Shown one piece after another: positions 9,506-18,206 of a stretch of DNA of 64,000 nucleotides. Location: NCBI GenBank assembly GCA_966249405.1, contig CBINDO010000003.1:13785-77784 (forward strand), given 5' to 3'. The position numbers and the translations under genes are program-made. The DNA is from SZUA-265 sp966249405 (GTDB lineage: Bacteria > Myxococcota_A > Polyangia > Polyangiales > Polyangiaceae). The notes below the pieces were generated by a model that was given only the letters and a program-made list of their open reading frames with translations, made no database searches and was not told the DNA's origin. Each line of letters begins with the position of its first letter. Position 1 is the first letter of the stretch.

Positions 9506-9540
9506 TTCCCCCAAAGTCCGGGCCCGATGGGCCGTTCTTT
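9437..9540 (+). promoter_or_regulatory. Candidate transcription attenuator of the branched-chain amino acid operon
   Basis: Three overlapping pairings can be drawn. CCAGTA (9440-9445) pairs with TACTGG (9448-9453). The second arm, as GTACTGG (9447-9453), pairs instead with CCAGTAC (9464-9470) just before the valine codons. After the leader stop, GGCCC (9521-9525) pairs with GGGCC (9529-9533) and is followed by GTTCTTT, a weak U-rich tail like that of an intrinsic terminator. A second GGCCC (9437-9441) could compete for the terminator's 3' arm. Mutually exclusive hairpins of this kind are expected of an attenuator. The terminator stem is short, and folding energies were not computed. Confidence 0.55.
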
Positions 9541-9806
9541 CCAGGCTCGACCTCAGCTGCCGCGACGACGGTGGTCACGGTTCTGATGAGCAGTTCGACA
9601 ACCGCGTTGCTCGCCCGGAGCCGCCGGTCCAACCGAGCCTGGAGCCCTCCTGCCGCGACGCTTCAAAGCACGGCGGCAGCTCAAAAACCTAGGTTCCCGT
9701 CGCGGACCGCGCTATCGCTAGCGCCCCAACTCTCGGCCCCCAGCGGGTCCCTTCCCAGTTTCGGAGCCAAAACTCCCCCCAACAAAACCAACCAGAAAGA
9801 AGTCCC

Positions 9807-10862
9807 ATGAGCAGCGTCATCAAAGTCGTGTCGGTTCCCGGCGACGGCATCGGTCCCGAAGTCAACGGTCAGGCAGTTCGCGTCCTCGAAGCAGTAATGA
9901 AGCTCGCCGGTCGCAGCCTCGAGGTCGTAGAGCTCCCGATGGGTGGTGTTGCGCTGGATGCTGGCGACAAGGCTTTGCCCGACCGTACTCGGGATGCGTG
10001 CTTGAAGGCGGACGCGGTGCTGCTCGGCGCCGTGGGTTTGCCCAAATACGACGGCGTGCCGGGCGATCGTCGTCCGGAAAAGGGTCTGCTGGATTTGCGT
10101 CAGGCGCTCGGCGTTTACGCCAACTTGCGCCCCGTCCGATCGATCCCGGCGTTGATCGACGCTTCGCCGCTGAAGCGCGAGATCGTCGAAGGTACCGACA
10201 TGTTGGTCGTGCGTGAGCTGCTCTCCGGTGTTTACTTCGGCCAACCCCGCGGCATCCAAGGTGACTACGCGTTCAACACCATGGGTTACTACAAGCACGA
10301 GGTCGTGCGCGTGGCCCGCATCGCGTTCGAAGCGGCGCGCAAACGCCGCAACAAGGTCATGAGCGTGGACAAGGCCAACGTGCTCGAGGTCTCGCAGCTG
10401 TGGCGCCAGACCGTCAAGGATCTGCACCAAGCCGAATACTCGGACGTGACCTTGGAGCACCAATACGTCGACTCGGCGGCGATGGATCTGATCCGCGCCC
10501 CGAAGCGGTTCGACGTGGTCGTCACCTCCAACCTGTTCGGCGACATCCTGACCGACGCAGCCGCCGTGTTGCCCGGTTCGATTGGGTTGCTCGCCAGCGC
10601 CAGCCTCGGCGACGGACCGGGCTTGTTCGAGCCGATTCACGGCTCCGCGCCGGACATCGCCGGCAAGGGCATCGCCAACCCGCTCGGTTCGATCGGCTCG
10701 GTGGCGTGGATGCTCAACACCTCGCTCAAGATGCCCGAGTGGGGCGCCCGCATCGAAGCTGCGATCGACCAAACCTTGGAGTCCGGCGCGCGCACCCGCG
10801 ATCTGGGCGGTAACTTGTCCACGAAAGAAATGGGAGATTTGATATGTCAGGCGCTCCGTTAA
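9807..10862 (+). CDS. leuB: 3-isopropylmalate dehydrogenase
   Basis: LeuB oxidises and decarboxylates 3-isopropylmalate to 2-oxoisocaproate in leucine synthesis, using NAD+. The 351 residues show the nucleotide and substrate motifs of the isopropylmalate/isocitrate dehydrogenase family: VPGDGIGPEV, the NLRPVR substrate loop, VVRELLSGVYFG, the catalytic lysine in MSVDKANVLE, VTSNLFGDILTDAA, and EPIHGSAPDIAGKGIANP. The ATG at 9807 follows AGAAAG at usable spacing. It is the first structural gene after the leader and attenuator. Its 3' end overlaps ilvB by 19 bp, so the leucine step and the first common branched-chain step are translated from one mRNA. Confidence 0.97.
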   Translation: MSSVIKVVSVPGDGIGPEVNGQAVRVLEAVMKLAGRSLEVVELPMGGVALDAGDKALPDRTRDACLKADAVLLGAVGLPKYDGVPGDRRPEKGLLDLRQALGVYANLRPVRSIPALIDASPLKREIVEGTDMLVVRELLSGVYFGQPRGIQGDYAFNTMGYYKHEVVRVARIAFEAARKRRNKVMSVDKANVLEVSQLWRQTVKDLHQAEYSDVTLEHQYVDSAAMDLIRAPKRFDVVVTSNLFGDILTDAAAVLPGSIGLLASASLGDGPGLFEPIHGSAPDIAGKGIANPLGSIGSVAWMLNTSLKMPEWGARIEAAIDQTLESGARTRDLGGNLSTKEMGDLICQALR

Positions 10863-12724
10863 CCCCATCCAATACCCCCATGTTGGAGGACGAGGCTCAC
10901 AAGGCCATGCTCACGGAGCGTGGTGTTCTCGGAGCGGGCCCGCGCCCGCTCGTGAACGGTGCTCGCCCCAAGCTCGACCGCACCGGTGAGACGATGCGGG
11001 GCGCCGAGATCGTCGTCGAGTGCCTGATTCAAGAGGGCGTCGACCTGATCTTCGGTTACCCCGGCGGCGCGATCCTGCACGTGTACGACGCGCTCCACAA
11101 AGCCCAAGAGCGCATCCGCCACGTGTTGGTGCGTCACGAGCAAGGCGCGGTGCACGCGGCTGAAGGTTTCGCGCGCGCCACGGGTCAAGTCGGCGTGTGC
11201 ATGGTGACGTCGGGGCCCGGCGCCACCAACGTCGTGACGGGCCTGCAAGATGCGATGCTCGACTCGACGCCAATCGTCGTCATCAGCGGCCAGGTGGCGA
11301 CCACTTTGATCGGCAGTGACGCGTTCCAGGAGGCGGACATGGTCGGCATCACGCGTCCGTGCACCAAGTACAACTACTTGGTCAAAGACGTGAAAGATCT
11401 GGCCAAGACGCTCAAGGAGGCGTTCTACCTGGCGCGCTCCGGTCGCCCAGGTCCGGTGTTGGTCGACATCCCCAAGGACATCACCGCGCACTTGCACGAG
11501 TTCAACTACCCGACGAGCGTCGACATCCCGTCGTACAAGCCCACCATTCGCGGCCACAACCTGCAGGTCAAGAAAGCCGCAGACATGATCGCGCATTACG
11601 AGCGTGTCGTGTTGTACGTTGGCGGCGGCGTTACTGCGTCGCAGGCAGAGCCCGAGGTGATGCAACTCGCCAAGCGGCTGAACGCGCCGGTCACCCCGAC
11701 GTTGATGGGGCTGGGCTGTTACCCGCCGAGCGACCCTCAGAACCTCGGCATGCTCGGCATGCACGGCACCTACGCCGCCAACATGGCGATGGCGGAGGCC
11801 GAGCTCATCGTCGCGATCGGCGCGCGCTTCGACGACCGCGTCACTGGCGCGCTCGACAAGTTCGCGCTCAAGTCGCGCAAGATCCACATCGACATCGACC
11901 CGACGAGCTTGAACAAGAACGTCCAGGTCGACGTGCCAATCGTGGGTGACGCCAAGACGGTGTTGCAACAGATCTTGTCACACCTCCCCGACGCACCGCC
12001 GCCCGAACGCAAGAACTGGTGGACGCAGCTGAACGGTTGGCGCAACAAGTACCCGCTCGCCTACAAGGAAGACGCCGAGTCCATCAAGCCCCAGAAGGTG
12101 ATGGAAGAAGTCGCACGTCTCACCGGCGGCAAGTACATCTGCTCGACGGACGTGGGCCAACACCAGATGTGGGCGGCTCAGTATTACCCCGCCGACCACG
12201 GCCGGAAGTGGCTGACCTCGGGTGGTCTCGGCACCATGGGCTACGGCTTGCCGGCAGCCATGGGCGCGGCGTTCACGACCAAAGATCCGGTCATCTGCGT
12301 CACCGGTGACGGTTCCTTCCAGATGTGCATCCAAGAGCTCGCGACCTGTGTGCACGAGGGGCTGAACGTCAAGGTGATCATCTTGAACAACAACTTCCTC
12401 GGCATGGTGCGCCAGTGGCAAGAGATGTTCTACTCGCGCCGCTACAGCGAGGTGGGCATGAAATACTTCCCCGACTTCGTGCGCATCGCAGAGGCGTACG
12501 GTGCGACCGGCCTTCGCGCAGAAAAGCCCGAAGAACTTCGGGCCACCTTGGAGAAGGGCTTCGCGACCGAAGGTACCGTCATCATGGACATCATCGTGCA
12601 CAAGGAGTCCAACGTCTTCCCGATGATCCCGGCAGGCGCCGCGCACTACGACATCACCATCGATCCCGAAGTGTTCGAAGGTGAATCGACGAGCGCCCAA
12701 CGCATCGCCAAGGGGGGCCAATGA
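10844..12724 (+). CDS. ilvB: Acetolactate synthase large (catalytic) subunit
   Basis: This is a thiamine-diphosphate enzyme that condenses pyruvate with pyruvate or 2-oxobutyrate, the first common step of valine, leucine and isoleucine synthesis. The 626 residues include the N-terminal PP domain with FGYPGGAILHVYDAL and the catalytic glutamate in VRHEQGAVHAAEGFARATG. The central FAD-type domain and the C-terminal ThDP motif GDGSFQMCIQELATC...NNNFLGMVRQWQ are also present. About 50 extra residues precede the MRGAEIVVECL core, slightly long for the family. The ATG at 10844 lies inside leuB with GGGAG seven bases before it. The ilvN start overlaps its stop, consistent with coupled synthesis of the two subunits. 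Confidence 0.97.
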   Translation: MSGAPLTPSNTPMLEDEAHKAMLTERGVLGAGPRPLVNGARPKLDRTGETMRGAEIVVECLIQEGVDLIFGYPGGAILHVYDALHKAQERIRHVLVRHEQGAVHAAEGFARATGQVGVCMVTSGPGATNVVTGLQDAMLDSTPIVVISGQVATTLIGSDAFQEADMVGITRPCTKYNYLVKDVKDLAKTLKEAFYLARSGRPGPVLVDIPKDITAHLHEFNYPTSVDIPSYKPTIRGHNLQVKKAADMIAHYERVVLYVGGGVTASQAEPEVMQLAKRLNAPVTPTLMGLGCYPPSDPQNLGMLGMHGTYAANMAMAEAELIVAIGARFDDRVTGALDKFALKSRKIHIDIDPTSLNKNVQVDVPIVGDAKTVLQQILSHLPDAPPPERKNWWTQLNGWRNKYPLAYKEDAESIKPQKVMEEVARLTGGKYICSTDVGQHQMWAAQYYPADHGRKWLTSGGLGTMGYGLPAAMGAAFTTKDPVICVTGDGSFQMCIQELATCVHEGLNVKVIILNNNFLGMVRQWQEMFYSRRYSEVGMKYFPDFVRIAEAYGATGLRAEKPEELRATLEKGFATEGTVIMDIIVHKESNVFPMIPAGAAHYDITIDPEVFEGESTSAQRIAKGGQ

Positions 12725-13233
12725 CCGAACATCGTCACTTGATCAGCATCTTGGTCGAAAACAGCCCTGGTGAGCTCGCGCGCATCGTGGGTCTGTTCAG
12801 CGGCCGCGGCTTCAACATCGATTCGCTCACGGTCAACACCACCCTCGAGCCCGACAAGTCTCGCGTCGTACTCACGACGCGCGGCGACGACCGCGTCGTC
12901 GAGCAGATCACCAAGCAGCTGAACAAACTCGTGCGCGTGCACAAGGTGCATCACGTCCAGGGCTCGGGCCACCTCGAGCGTGAGCTCGTGTTGGCGACCA
13001 TCGGCTGCAAGGGCCCGGGCGGTCGTGAAGAGGCCGAGCGCTTGTTCCGCCTCGTCGGCGCGCGCGTCCTCTCGTTCTCCGCTCAAGCGTTCACCGTCGA
13101 GATGACGGGCAGTGAGGCGGAGGTCGACCATTTCCTCGAGCTGGCGCGGCCACTCGGGATCAAGAACATGGTGAGATCGGCGCCGATCGCCATCAGCAAA
13201 CCGGCGGAAGAGGTAGTCGAGGGCGCGGCTTGA
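12721..13233 (+). CDS. ilvN: Acetolactate synthase small (regulatory) subunit
   Basis: The 170-residue protein starts with an ACT domain (HRHLISILVENSPGELARIVGLFSGRGFNIDSLTV). This domain binds valine for feedback inhibition and activates the large subunit. A C-terminal regulatory domain (ELVLATIGCKGPGGREEAERLFRLVGARVLSFS) follows. Length and order match the IlvH type. The ATG overlaps the ilvB stop by 4 bp (ATGA). It is probably the last gene of the leuB-ilvB-ilvN operon: the next gene starts 64 bp on, and I saw no clear terminator between them. Confidence 0.95.
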   Translation: MTEHRHLISILVENSPGELARIVGLFSGRGFNIDSLTVNTTLEPDKSRVVLTTRGDDRVVEQITKQLNKLVRVHKVHHVQGSGHLERELVLATIGCKGPGGREEAERLFRLVGARVLSFSAQAFTVEMTGSEAEVDHFLELARPLGIKNMVRSAPIAISKPAEEVVEGAA

Positions 13234-13297
13234 GCCTTCACATCGTTTGAAAAAACCAGGGGCGGGTCTCGAAACTCGAGATCCGCCGAGCTTCGGT

Positions 13298-13513
13298 ATG
13301 GCACCCATCGGCAAGTTTCTGGTCGTGGCTGGACTCGCGTTAGCGGTCGTAGGTGTACTGTTCCTGGTTGGGGAGAAACTCGGGTTGGGTCGCCTGCCCG
13401 GGGACATCAGCTACCGCGGTGAGAAGGTGTCTTTTCACTTCCCGATAGTGACGAGCATCGTGGTTTCGGTCGTGCTCACGGTGCTGCTCAACTTGTTCAT
13501 GGGGCGGCGGTAG
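13298..13513 (+). CDS. DUF2905-family small membrane protein
   Basis: A 71-residue protein with two membrane helices (FLVVAGLALAVVGVLFLVG and FPIVTSIVVSVVLTVLLNLF) separated by GRLPGDISYRGEKVSFHFP, the signature of DUF2905. Function is unknown; it should sit in the inner membrane. The ATG at 13298 gives the usual length; a TTG at 13247 in the same frame would add a non-conserved extension. It follows ilvN by 64 bp on the same strand and could be cotranscribed with it. Confidence 0.85.
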   Translation: MAPIGKFLVVAGLALAVVGVLFLVGEKLGLGRLPGDISYRGEKVSFHFPIVTSIVVSVVLTVLLNLFMGRR

Positions 13514-13536
13514 TCTCCGCTTCGGGAGGCGTTCGG

Positions 13537-13594
13537 CGGGCTGCGGCGGGTGCAGCGAACGAACCCGCGCAGGCACCTCGCGACGCGGGCGCGG
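13537..13594 (-). repeat. Dispersed stem-loop element, copy A
   Basis: Read on the minus strand, the 6-bp arms are CCGCGC (13594-13589) and GCGCGG (13570-13565), around an 18-nt loop containing CGCGAGGTGCC. The 3' side continues GTTCGTTCGCTGCAC...CGCAG. This copy differs from B, C and D by a swapped pair in the stem (G-C in place of C-G), so the pairing is kept. It lies between the DUF2905 gene and the helicase gene; the rest of that 237-bp gap shows nothing else. Confidence 0.7.
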
Positions 13595-13750
13595 TCGAGA
13601 GTGGAAGCGCTTGGCGGTTACCGCTCGTGCGCGACTGGCTCGGGCTCTCGAGTGGGACATCTCGCGTCCCACCCGCGTGTAAAGGTATCGCCCGCCGCCA
13701 ACAACGGCTAGCTTACCAATCCTCTCGCTCGACCTCACCGCCGTCAATTC

Positions 13751-15604
13751 GTGCCTACTACCCCGACGTCCAACGCTCCTTCGCCCGCGTCGCCTACGTG
13801 GGAACTGCGCGACTATCAACGAGCGGCGGTCGAGGCGACGCTACGGCACTTTCGCGCGAGTGACGCGCCGGCGTGTCTCGTGTTACCGACCGGCGCGGGC
13901 AAGAGCCTCGTCATCGCCGAGCTCGCGAGGTTGGCGCGCGGTCGTGTGCTCGTGCTCGCGCACGTCAAGGAGTTGTGCGAACAAAACTACGAGAAGTTCT
14001 CGCGCTCTGGACTGCAAGCGGGCTTGTTCGTCGCGGGTTTGGGACGAAAGGAGGAGGCGCACGCCGTCACCTTCGCGAGTGTGCAGTCGGTGCATCGCAA
14101 CTTGGAGCGCTTCGTCGCACCGATTTCGTTGTTGGTCGTCGACGAGTGTCATCGCTTGAGCGATGCGGAGGACAGCCAGTTCCAACAAGTGATCCGTCAC
14201 CTGCGTCAGCGGTCGCCGCGCCTCAAGTTGTTGGGGCTGACGGCTACCCCCTACCGCCTGGGCTACGGTTGGATTTACCGGTACCACCATCGCGGCAAAG
14301 TGCGCGACACGGACAGCCAGGAACCGCCGCCCTTCGAACGCTGCGTCTACGAGGTCGGCCTGCAACACCTAATTGCGCGTGGTTACCTCACGCAGCCGAC
14401 CGTCATAGACGCGCCCATCGCCTCGTACGACTTCAGCTCGCTGACCACTGACCGATATGGTCACGCCTCCGAGAAGGCCGTCAACCAGCTGCTCGTCAAA
14501 CACGCTCGAGTGACGGAGTCGATTGTCTCACAGGTGCGTGAACTCGCCGAAAATCGGCGCGGGGCGATGTTGTTCGCAGCGACCGTGGACCACGCCAAAG
14601 AGATCGCGTCGTACTTGCCCGCCGAACAGACGGGTCTGGTGCTCGGTGACACTCCGAGCGCCGAACGTGACGCCGTGATCGCCGACTTCAAGGCGCAGCG
14701 ACTCAAATATCTGGTCAACGTCTCGGTGCTCACGACCGGGTTCGACGCGCCCCACGTCGATGTCATCGCGCTGCTGCGTCGCACGGAGTCCGTCAGTCTG
14801 TTTCAACAGATTGCTGGACGGGGTTTACGACTCTATCCAGGTAAGAGCGACTGTCTGATCGTGGACTACGCCGGCAGCGGCTTCAACCTGTTCCAACCCG
14901 AAGTCGGCGGACGGCGCCCGCCCGGCAGCGTCGCCGTCGTCGTCCCCTGCCCCGAGTGCGGCCACGAGAATCAGTTCTGGGGCCAAGCCGACTCCGACGG
15001 TCACGTGGTGGAACACTACGGCAGGCGTTGCCAAGCGTTGCTGCGCCATGACGACGGTGAAGCTGCAAACGTCGAGCACTCGAGTCCGCAACCACGGGCG
15101 ATGCGTACGTCGCGTGAGTACCAGTGCACCTACCGCTTCCGCTTCAAGGAGTGCGGCGCATGCGGCGCCGAGTGCGACATCGCCGCCCGCAGTTGCCCCG
15201 AGTGTGAACACGAGCTCGTCGATCCCGACGACCAACTCCGAGCCGCATTGCGCCTCAAGGATGCCACCGTCCTCCGCGTCGCCGGCATGACGTTCAGCGC
15301 CCAAGACGAACGATTGTGCATCACCTACCACGACGAAGACGGGCAAGAGCTCCGGGAGTTCTTCGACTTCAGCCACGCGGGTCAACGCGCCGTGTTCCAA
15401 CGCGTGTTCACTCGCCGCTGGAACACGGCCGCGAACCCCGAAACGCGCTCGCCCGTCGACACCGCCGCCGACGCAGTACACCTCGCACGACAACTCAAAC
15501 ACCCAGACTTCGTCGTGGCTCGCAAGGTGAATCACTACTGGCGCGTGCAGACACGTTTGTTCGACTACGAAGGACGCTATCGGAAAGCCAACGAGCTCGG
15601 GTAA
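13751..15604 (+). CDS. radD: RadD-like superfamily 2 DNA helicase with C-terminal zinc ribbons
   Basis: The protein is 617 residues and starts at a GTG. SF2 helicase motifs are clear: LPTGAGKS (Walker A), VVDECHR (DECH box), LLGLTATPYRLGYG, and the second-half motifs VLTTGFDAPHVDVIALLRRTESVSLFQQIAGRGLR. After the helicase core come two Cys4 clusters, CPECGHENQFWG and CGACG...CPECEHEL, then a C-terminal tail. This order and length match E. coli RadD (YejH), which helps process recombination intermediates and double-strand breaks. The call rests on domain layout; other RecQ/UvrB-like SF2 enzymes lack these clusters. It appears monocistronic. Confidence 0.8.
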   Translation: MPTTPTSNAPSPASPTWELRDYQRAAVEATLRHFRASDAPACLVLPTGAGKSLVIAELARLARGRVLVLAHVKELCEQNYEKFSRSGLQAGLFVAGLGRKEEAHAVTFASVQSVHRNLERFVAPISLLVVDECHRLSDAEDSQFQQVIRHLRQRSPRLKLLGLTATPYRLGYGWIYRYHHRGKVRDTDSQEPPPFERCVYEVGLQHLIARGYLTQPTVIDAPIASYDFSSLTTDRYGHASEKAVNQLLVKHARVTESIVSQVRELAENRRGAMLFAATVDHAKEIASYLPAEQTGLVLGDTPSAERDAVIADFKAQRLKYLVNVSVLTTGFDAPHVDVIALLRRTESVSLFQQIAGRGLRLYPGKSDCLIVDYAGSGFNLFQPEVGGRRPPGSVAVVVPCPECGHENQFWGQADSDGHVVEHYGRRCQALLRHDDGEAANVEHSSPQPRAMRTSREYQCTYRFRFKECGACGAECDIAARSCPECEHELVDPDDQLRAALRLKDATVLRVAGMTFSAQDERLCITYHDEDGQELREFFDFSHAGQRAVFQRVFTRRWNTAANPETRSPVDTAADAVHLARQLKHPDFVVARKVNHYWRVQTRLFDYEGRYRKANELG

Positions 15605-16061
15605 CGGACTCGAGGGTTCGACCGCTGGGCGTCCATTCCCTGCGCTTGCCCAATGCAGTTTCGCGCGCATCAACCGCCCCTACGTCGGGAGGTGCCCGGG
15701 CGGGTTCGTTTGCTCGCGTCGGCGCAGCAACGGCGGCACGCCGGCGCGCCGTGGGTCCGTGGCTCGATCGACCCGCGTTCAAACGTCTTTTCGATAGCGT
15801 TTCCTTCGGACATCACAGCCGCGCCCAACGGCGGGTCGTTTCGCCACGCTGCACTGACGACGTGAAGTTGGGATGGAACAGCGACGACCTTCGCCTGTGT
15901 CAACCTTGCACAGACAGTCGAATTCACTCCCCACCGCTAGTGATTGACGACCGCACAAACTAAGGACCACCTCATCAGCTCGTACAACGAGCGAATCGCC
16001 CCACCGAGAGCGCGCGTGGTGTGCGTCATCGAGGGGGCGGCAGGGGAAAGGGCTTCGTGTC
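15605..16061. other. Intergenic region holding repeat copy B
   Basis: This 457-bp gap lies between the helicase gene and a lipoprotein gene. Apart from the stem-loop element at 15674-15731, I see no gene, tRNA or clear terminator. Short open frames in it lack RBSs and coding-like composition. Confidence 0.5.
15674..15731 (+). repeat. Dispersed stem-loop element, copy B
   Basis: Arms CCGCCC (15674-15679) and GGGCGG (15698-15703) enclose an 18-nt loop with GGGAGGTGCC. GTTCGTT and a downstream GCGCAGCAAC follow. It is nearly identical to copies C and D in sequence and spacing. Confidence 0.7.
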
Positions 16062-18104
16062 ATGTTCGAATCGAGAGACGATAATCGAGCCACTCACTCA
16101 TCGTCGAACCGTGTCTGGTGGGTCGTACTGAGCTTGCTCCTGACGCAGATCTGCGCGTGCAGCAGTCGGTCCGCAGTCAACACGCGAGACGAGCAGGAAC
16201 AGCTGGGCCAACTGACGCTGCCGTTGACGTACGAATCGGCGTCGGACCAGTATCGACTTGCAGCGAGCTTTCTGCTCTTCGACCATGAGGTCTCCTCGGA
16301 CACGGCGGACGAACCACTCTTGACGCTGCTCAGTGCCAGACCACCTGAACGCGCTGAACCGGAAGCCAAGGTCAAGCTGCCGCCCGGAGTCTATTGGATC
16401 GTACTGCGTGATTGGCGCTTGTACCGAGCGGAGGACGAAACGTGGTCGACGGTGGACGCCGAACCAACGACAGAGTTGCTCTCGGTGACGGTTCTTGCAG
16501 GTGAAACCAGCACCGCACGGTTTACTTTCGTGACGGCCCCTGCGCCCGCGCCCGAGGGCGGCGACGTGGAGGTGACGTTCGAGGTCGTGCCGGGGTCGTT
16601 GTGCGGCAATGGAGTTACCGAGGCCGAAGAAACGTGTGACGATGGCCTATTCAACGGTTTGCCGAACAAGTGCAACGCGACGTGTTCTGGACAAACAGGA
16701 CCGGCACCGCTGCGCGTCGCCCCGGACGCTGAGCTCAACGGCTCGGGCACGAGCTGGGCTGATCCAATGAACGACCTGCAGGCGGCCCTCGACCAACAAA
16801 GCGAAGCTGGCGGCGGCGCGGTGTGGGTGCTGGGCGGCAGCTTTACGCGGCTGACCAGCAATGGTGAGACGCTCATCGACGTTCCCGGCAACGTGTCGTT
16901 GCTCGGCGGGTTCAGTGGCGTGGAGGCGACGCCCGACCAACGTGACCCCGACCATGAACGAACGTGGCTGAAGCGCGCGGAGGGCGCCACTCCGGTCTCG
17001 CCATTGCTCCAGATTTCTGGGGTCGACGACGTGTTGCTAGAGCGCATTGCAATCGCCGAAACGGGCGGGAACCAGGAAGACGCGACCTTGGTTGTCGATG
17101 GGAGTTCCGGCGTTGTGTTGCGCAACGTAACAACTGAAGCCAACGGCATTTGGAGTCATCTGTTTTTCGGCCGGTCGAAGGTACATATCGAGCAATCCAA
17201 CCTCAATCTGACCGGAGTGATCATCGCCGTCAACGAGACGGATCTGGCCATCGTTGAAACGACGTTATCCGGAGGCTTTTTTGACGGAGCTCCTTTCGGC
17301 GGGGGTTACCTCTACGCGGTCGCTTCACGCGTGTTGCTCCAGGACGTGGTGAGCGATCGACCGCTTTCGCTCGGCGATGGGAACAAGGTCTTCCTCAACC
17401 GCACCATCGTGCGCGGCAGGTTCGATCGCACGAACATGATCAACTCGACGGGTGAGCTCACATTGGTGGGCAGTGCGTTGCTCGACACGAGGACGGGACT
17501 AGCGCCGATCACCGCCACGTCGTTGTTCGTCTTCGACTCGACGTTCGCTGGCTTGGACGCGGCCTTCATTGGGGGTTACTACAGCGGCGCGGCGGCGATC
17601 GAAGCCGATTCCGTCGAGGTAGCCCTGAGTACGTTCTTTCAATCCATCTGTGGCGCAGTTCCACACCCGCCCGGCATCTGCGTCGCTCAGGTCTCGATAA
17701 ACAATGAAGGAATCGTGCACAACACGCTGTTCGCTGGGCACGAGCAGGAGTTTCCCGGACCCGACCCGCTCACGCCCCTCGAGGCGTCCGTTGAGCCGTT
17801 GGATCAACAAAGCGCCAACTGCGCGACGTTCGACACGGCCGGATTCGAACGTTCATTGACGACGCCCGATCGAGTGTTGGCCACCAATCACCCCTGCATC
17901 GATGCGGGGGATGCGGAGCTTTTGGAGGCCTCGCGCCAACGCTTGTTTGCGCGGGTCGCAGAGTTTCTGGAGCCGCCGTTCAACGCAGACATGGCACGCT
18001 ACGAAGACCCAGACTTCTGGCGTCACGCGACGGTGCGAACGGATACGTCGGAGGACACGGGCGCGCCGGACCCCGGCCGGCACTGGGAAGTCATGGCGCC
18101 GTAA
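16062..18104 (+). CDS. Surface lipoprotein with cysteine-rich repeat and beta-helix-like domain
   Basis: This is a 680-residue protein. A hydrophobic segment VWWVVLSLLLTQICAC-SS after about 18 residues looks like a lipoprotein signal. A beta-rich N-terminal domain of about 170 residues follows. Then comes CGNGVTEAEETCDDGLFNGLPNKC, a form of the DUF4215-type cysteine repeat common in myxobacterial surface proteins. The remaining ~450 residues begin with a segment typical of right-handed beta-helix proteins (GTSWADPMNDLQAALDQ...GGAVWVLGGSFT) and continue with short hydrophobic strands. This fold often binds or cleaves polysaccharides, but no catalytic residues are evident. The gene converges on the next lipoprotein gene, with a palindrome between them. 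Confidence 0.75.
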   Translation: MFESRDDNRATHSSSNRVWWVVLSLLLTQICACSSRSAVNTRDEQEQLGQLTLPLTYESASDQYRLAASFLLFDHEVSSDTADEPLLTLLSARPPERAEPEAKVKLPPGVYWIVLRDWRLYRAEDETWSTVDAEPTTELLSVTVLAGETSTARFTFVTAPAPAPEGGDVEVTFEVVPGSLCGNGVTEAEETCDDGLFNGLPNKCNATCSGQTGPAPLRVAPDAELNGSGTSWADPMNDLQAALDQQSEAGGGAVWVLGGSFTRLTSNGETLIDVPGNVSLLGGFSGVEATPDQRDPDHERTWLKRAEGATPVSPLLQISGVDDVLLERIAIAETGGNQEDATLVVDGSSGVVLRNVTTEANGIWSHLFFGRSKVHIEQSNLNLTGVIIAVNETDLAIVETTLSGGFFDGAPFGGGYLYAVASRVLLQDVVSDRPLSLGDGNKVFLNRTIVRGRFDRTNMINSTGELTLVGSALLDTRTGLAPITATSLFVFDSTFAGLDAAFIGGYYSGAAAIEADSVEVALSTFFQSICGAVPHPPGICVAQVSINNEGIVHNTLFAGHEQEFPGPDPLTPLEASVEPLDQQSANCATFDTAGFERSLTTPDRVLATNHPCIDAGDAELLEASRQRLFARVAEFLEPPFNADMARYEDPDFWRHATVRTDTSEDTGAPDPGRHWEVMAP

Positions 18105-18124
18105 ACCCACGGTTCGGCTGTGTG

Positions 18125-18154
18125 CAGAGTTCGGTTCAACTGAACCGAACTCTG
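18125..18154. repeat. 30-bp palindrome at a convergent gene junction, copy 1
   Basis: Arms CAGAGTTCGGTTCA and TGAACCGAACTCTG are perfectly complementary over 14 bp around a central AC. It lies 20 bp past the stop of the plus-strand lipoprotein gene and about 50 bp before the stop of the opposing one. No T-run follows on either strand. A nearly identical copy lies at 41071-41100. A bidirectional terminator or protein-binding repeat is possible. Confidence 0.85.
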
Positions 18155-18206
18155 GGGTTAGACCAACCAACCGGATGCGGCGGTCGCTTCTTCCTCATTC
18201 GCTACT

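Noticed and set aside
8986..9810. A long plus-strand open frame of about 274 codons upstream of leuB
   Set aside because: Composition is Arg/Ser/Pro-rich, there is no RBS or family match, and it overlaps the leader peptide and attenuator hairpins in another frame.
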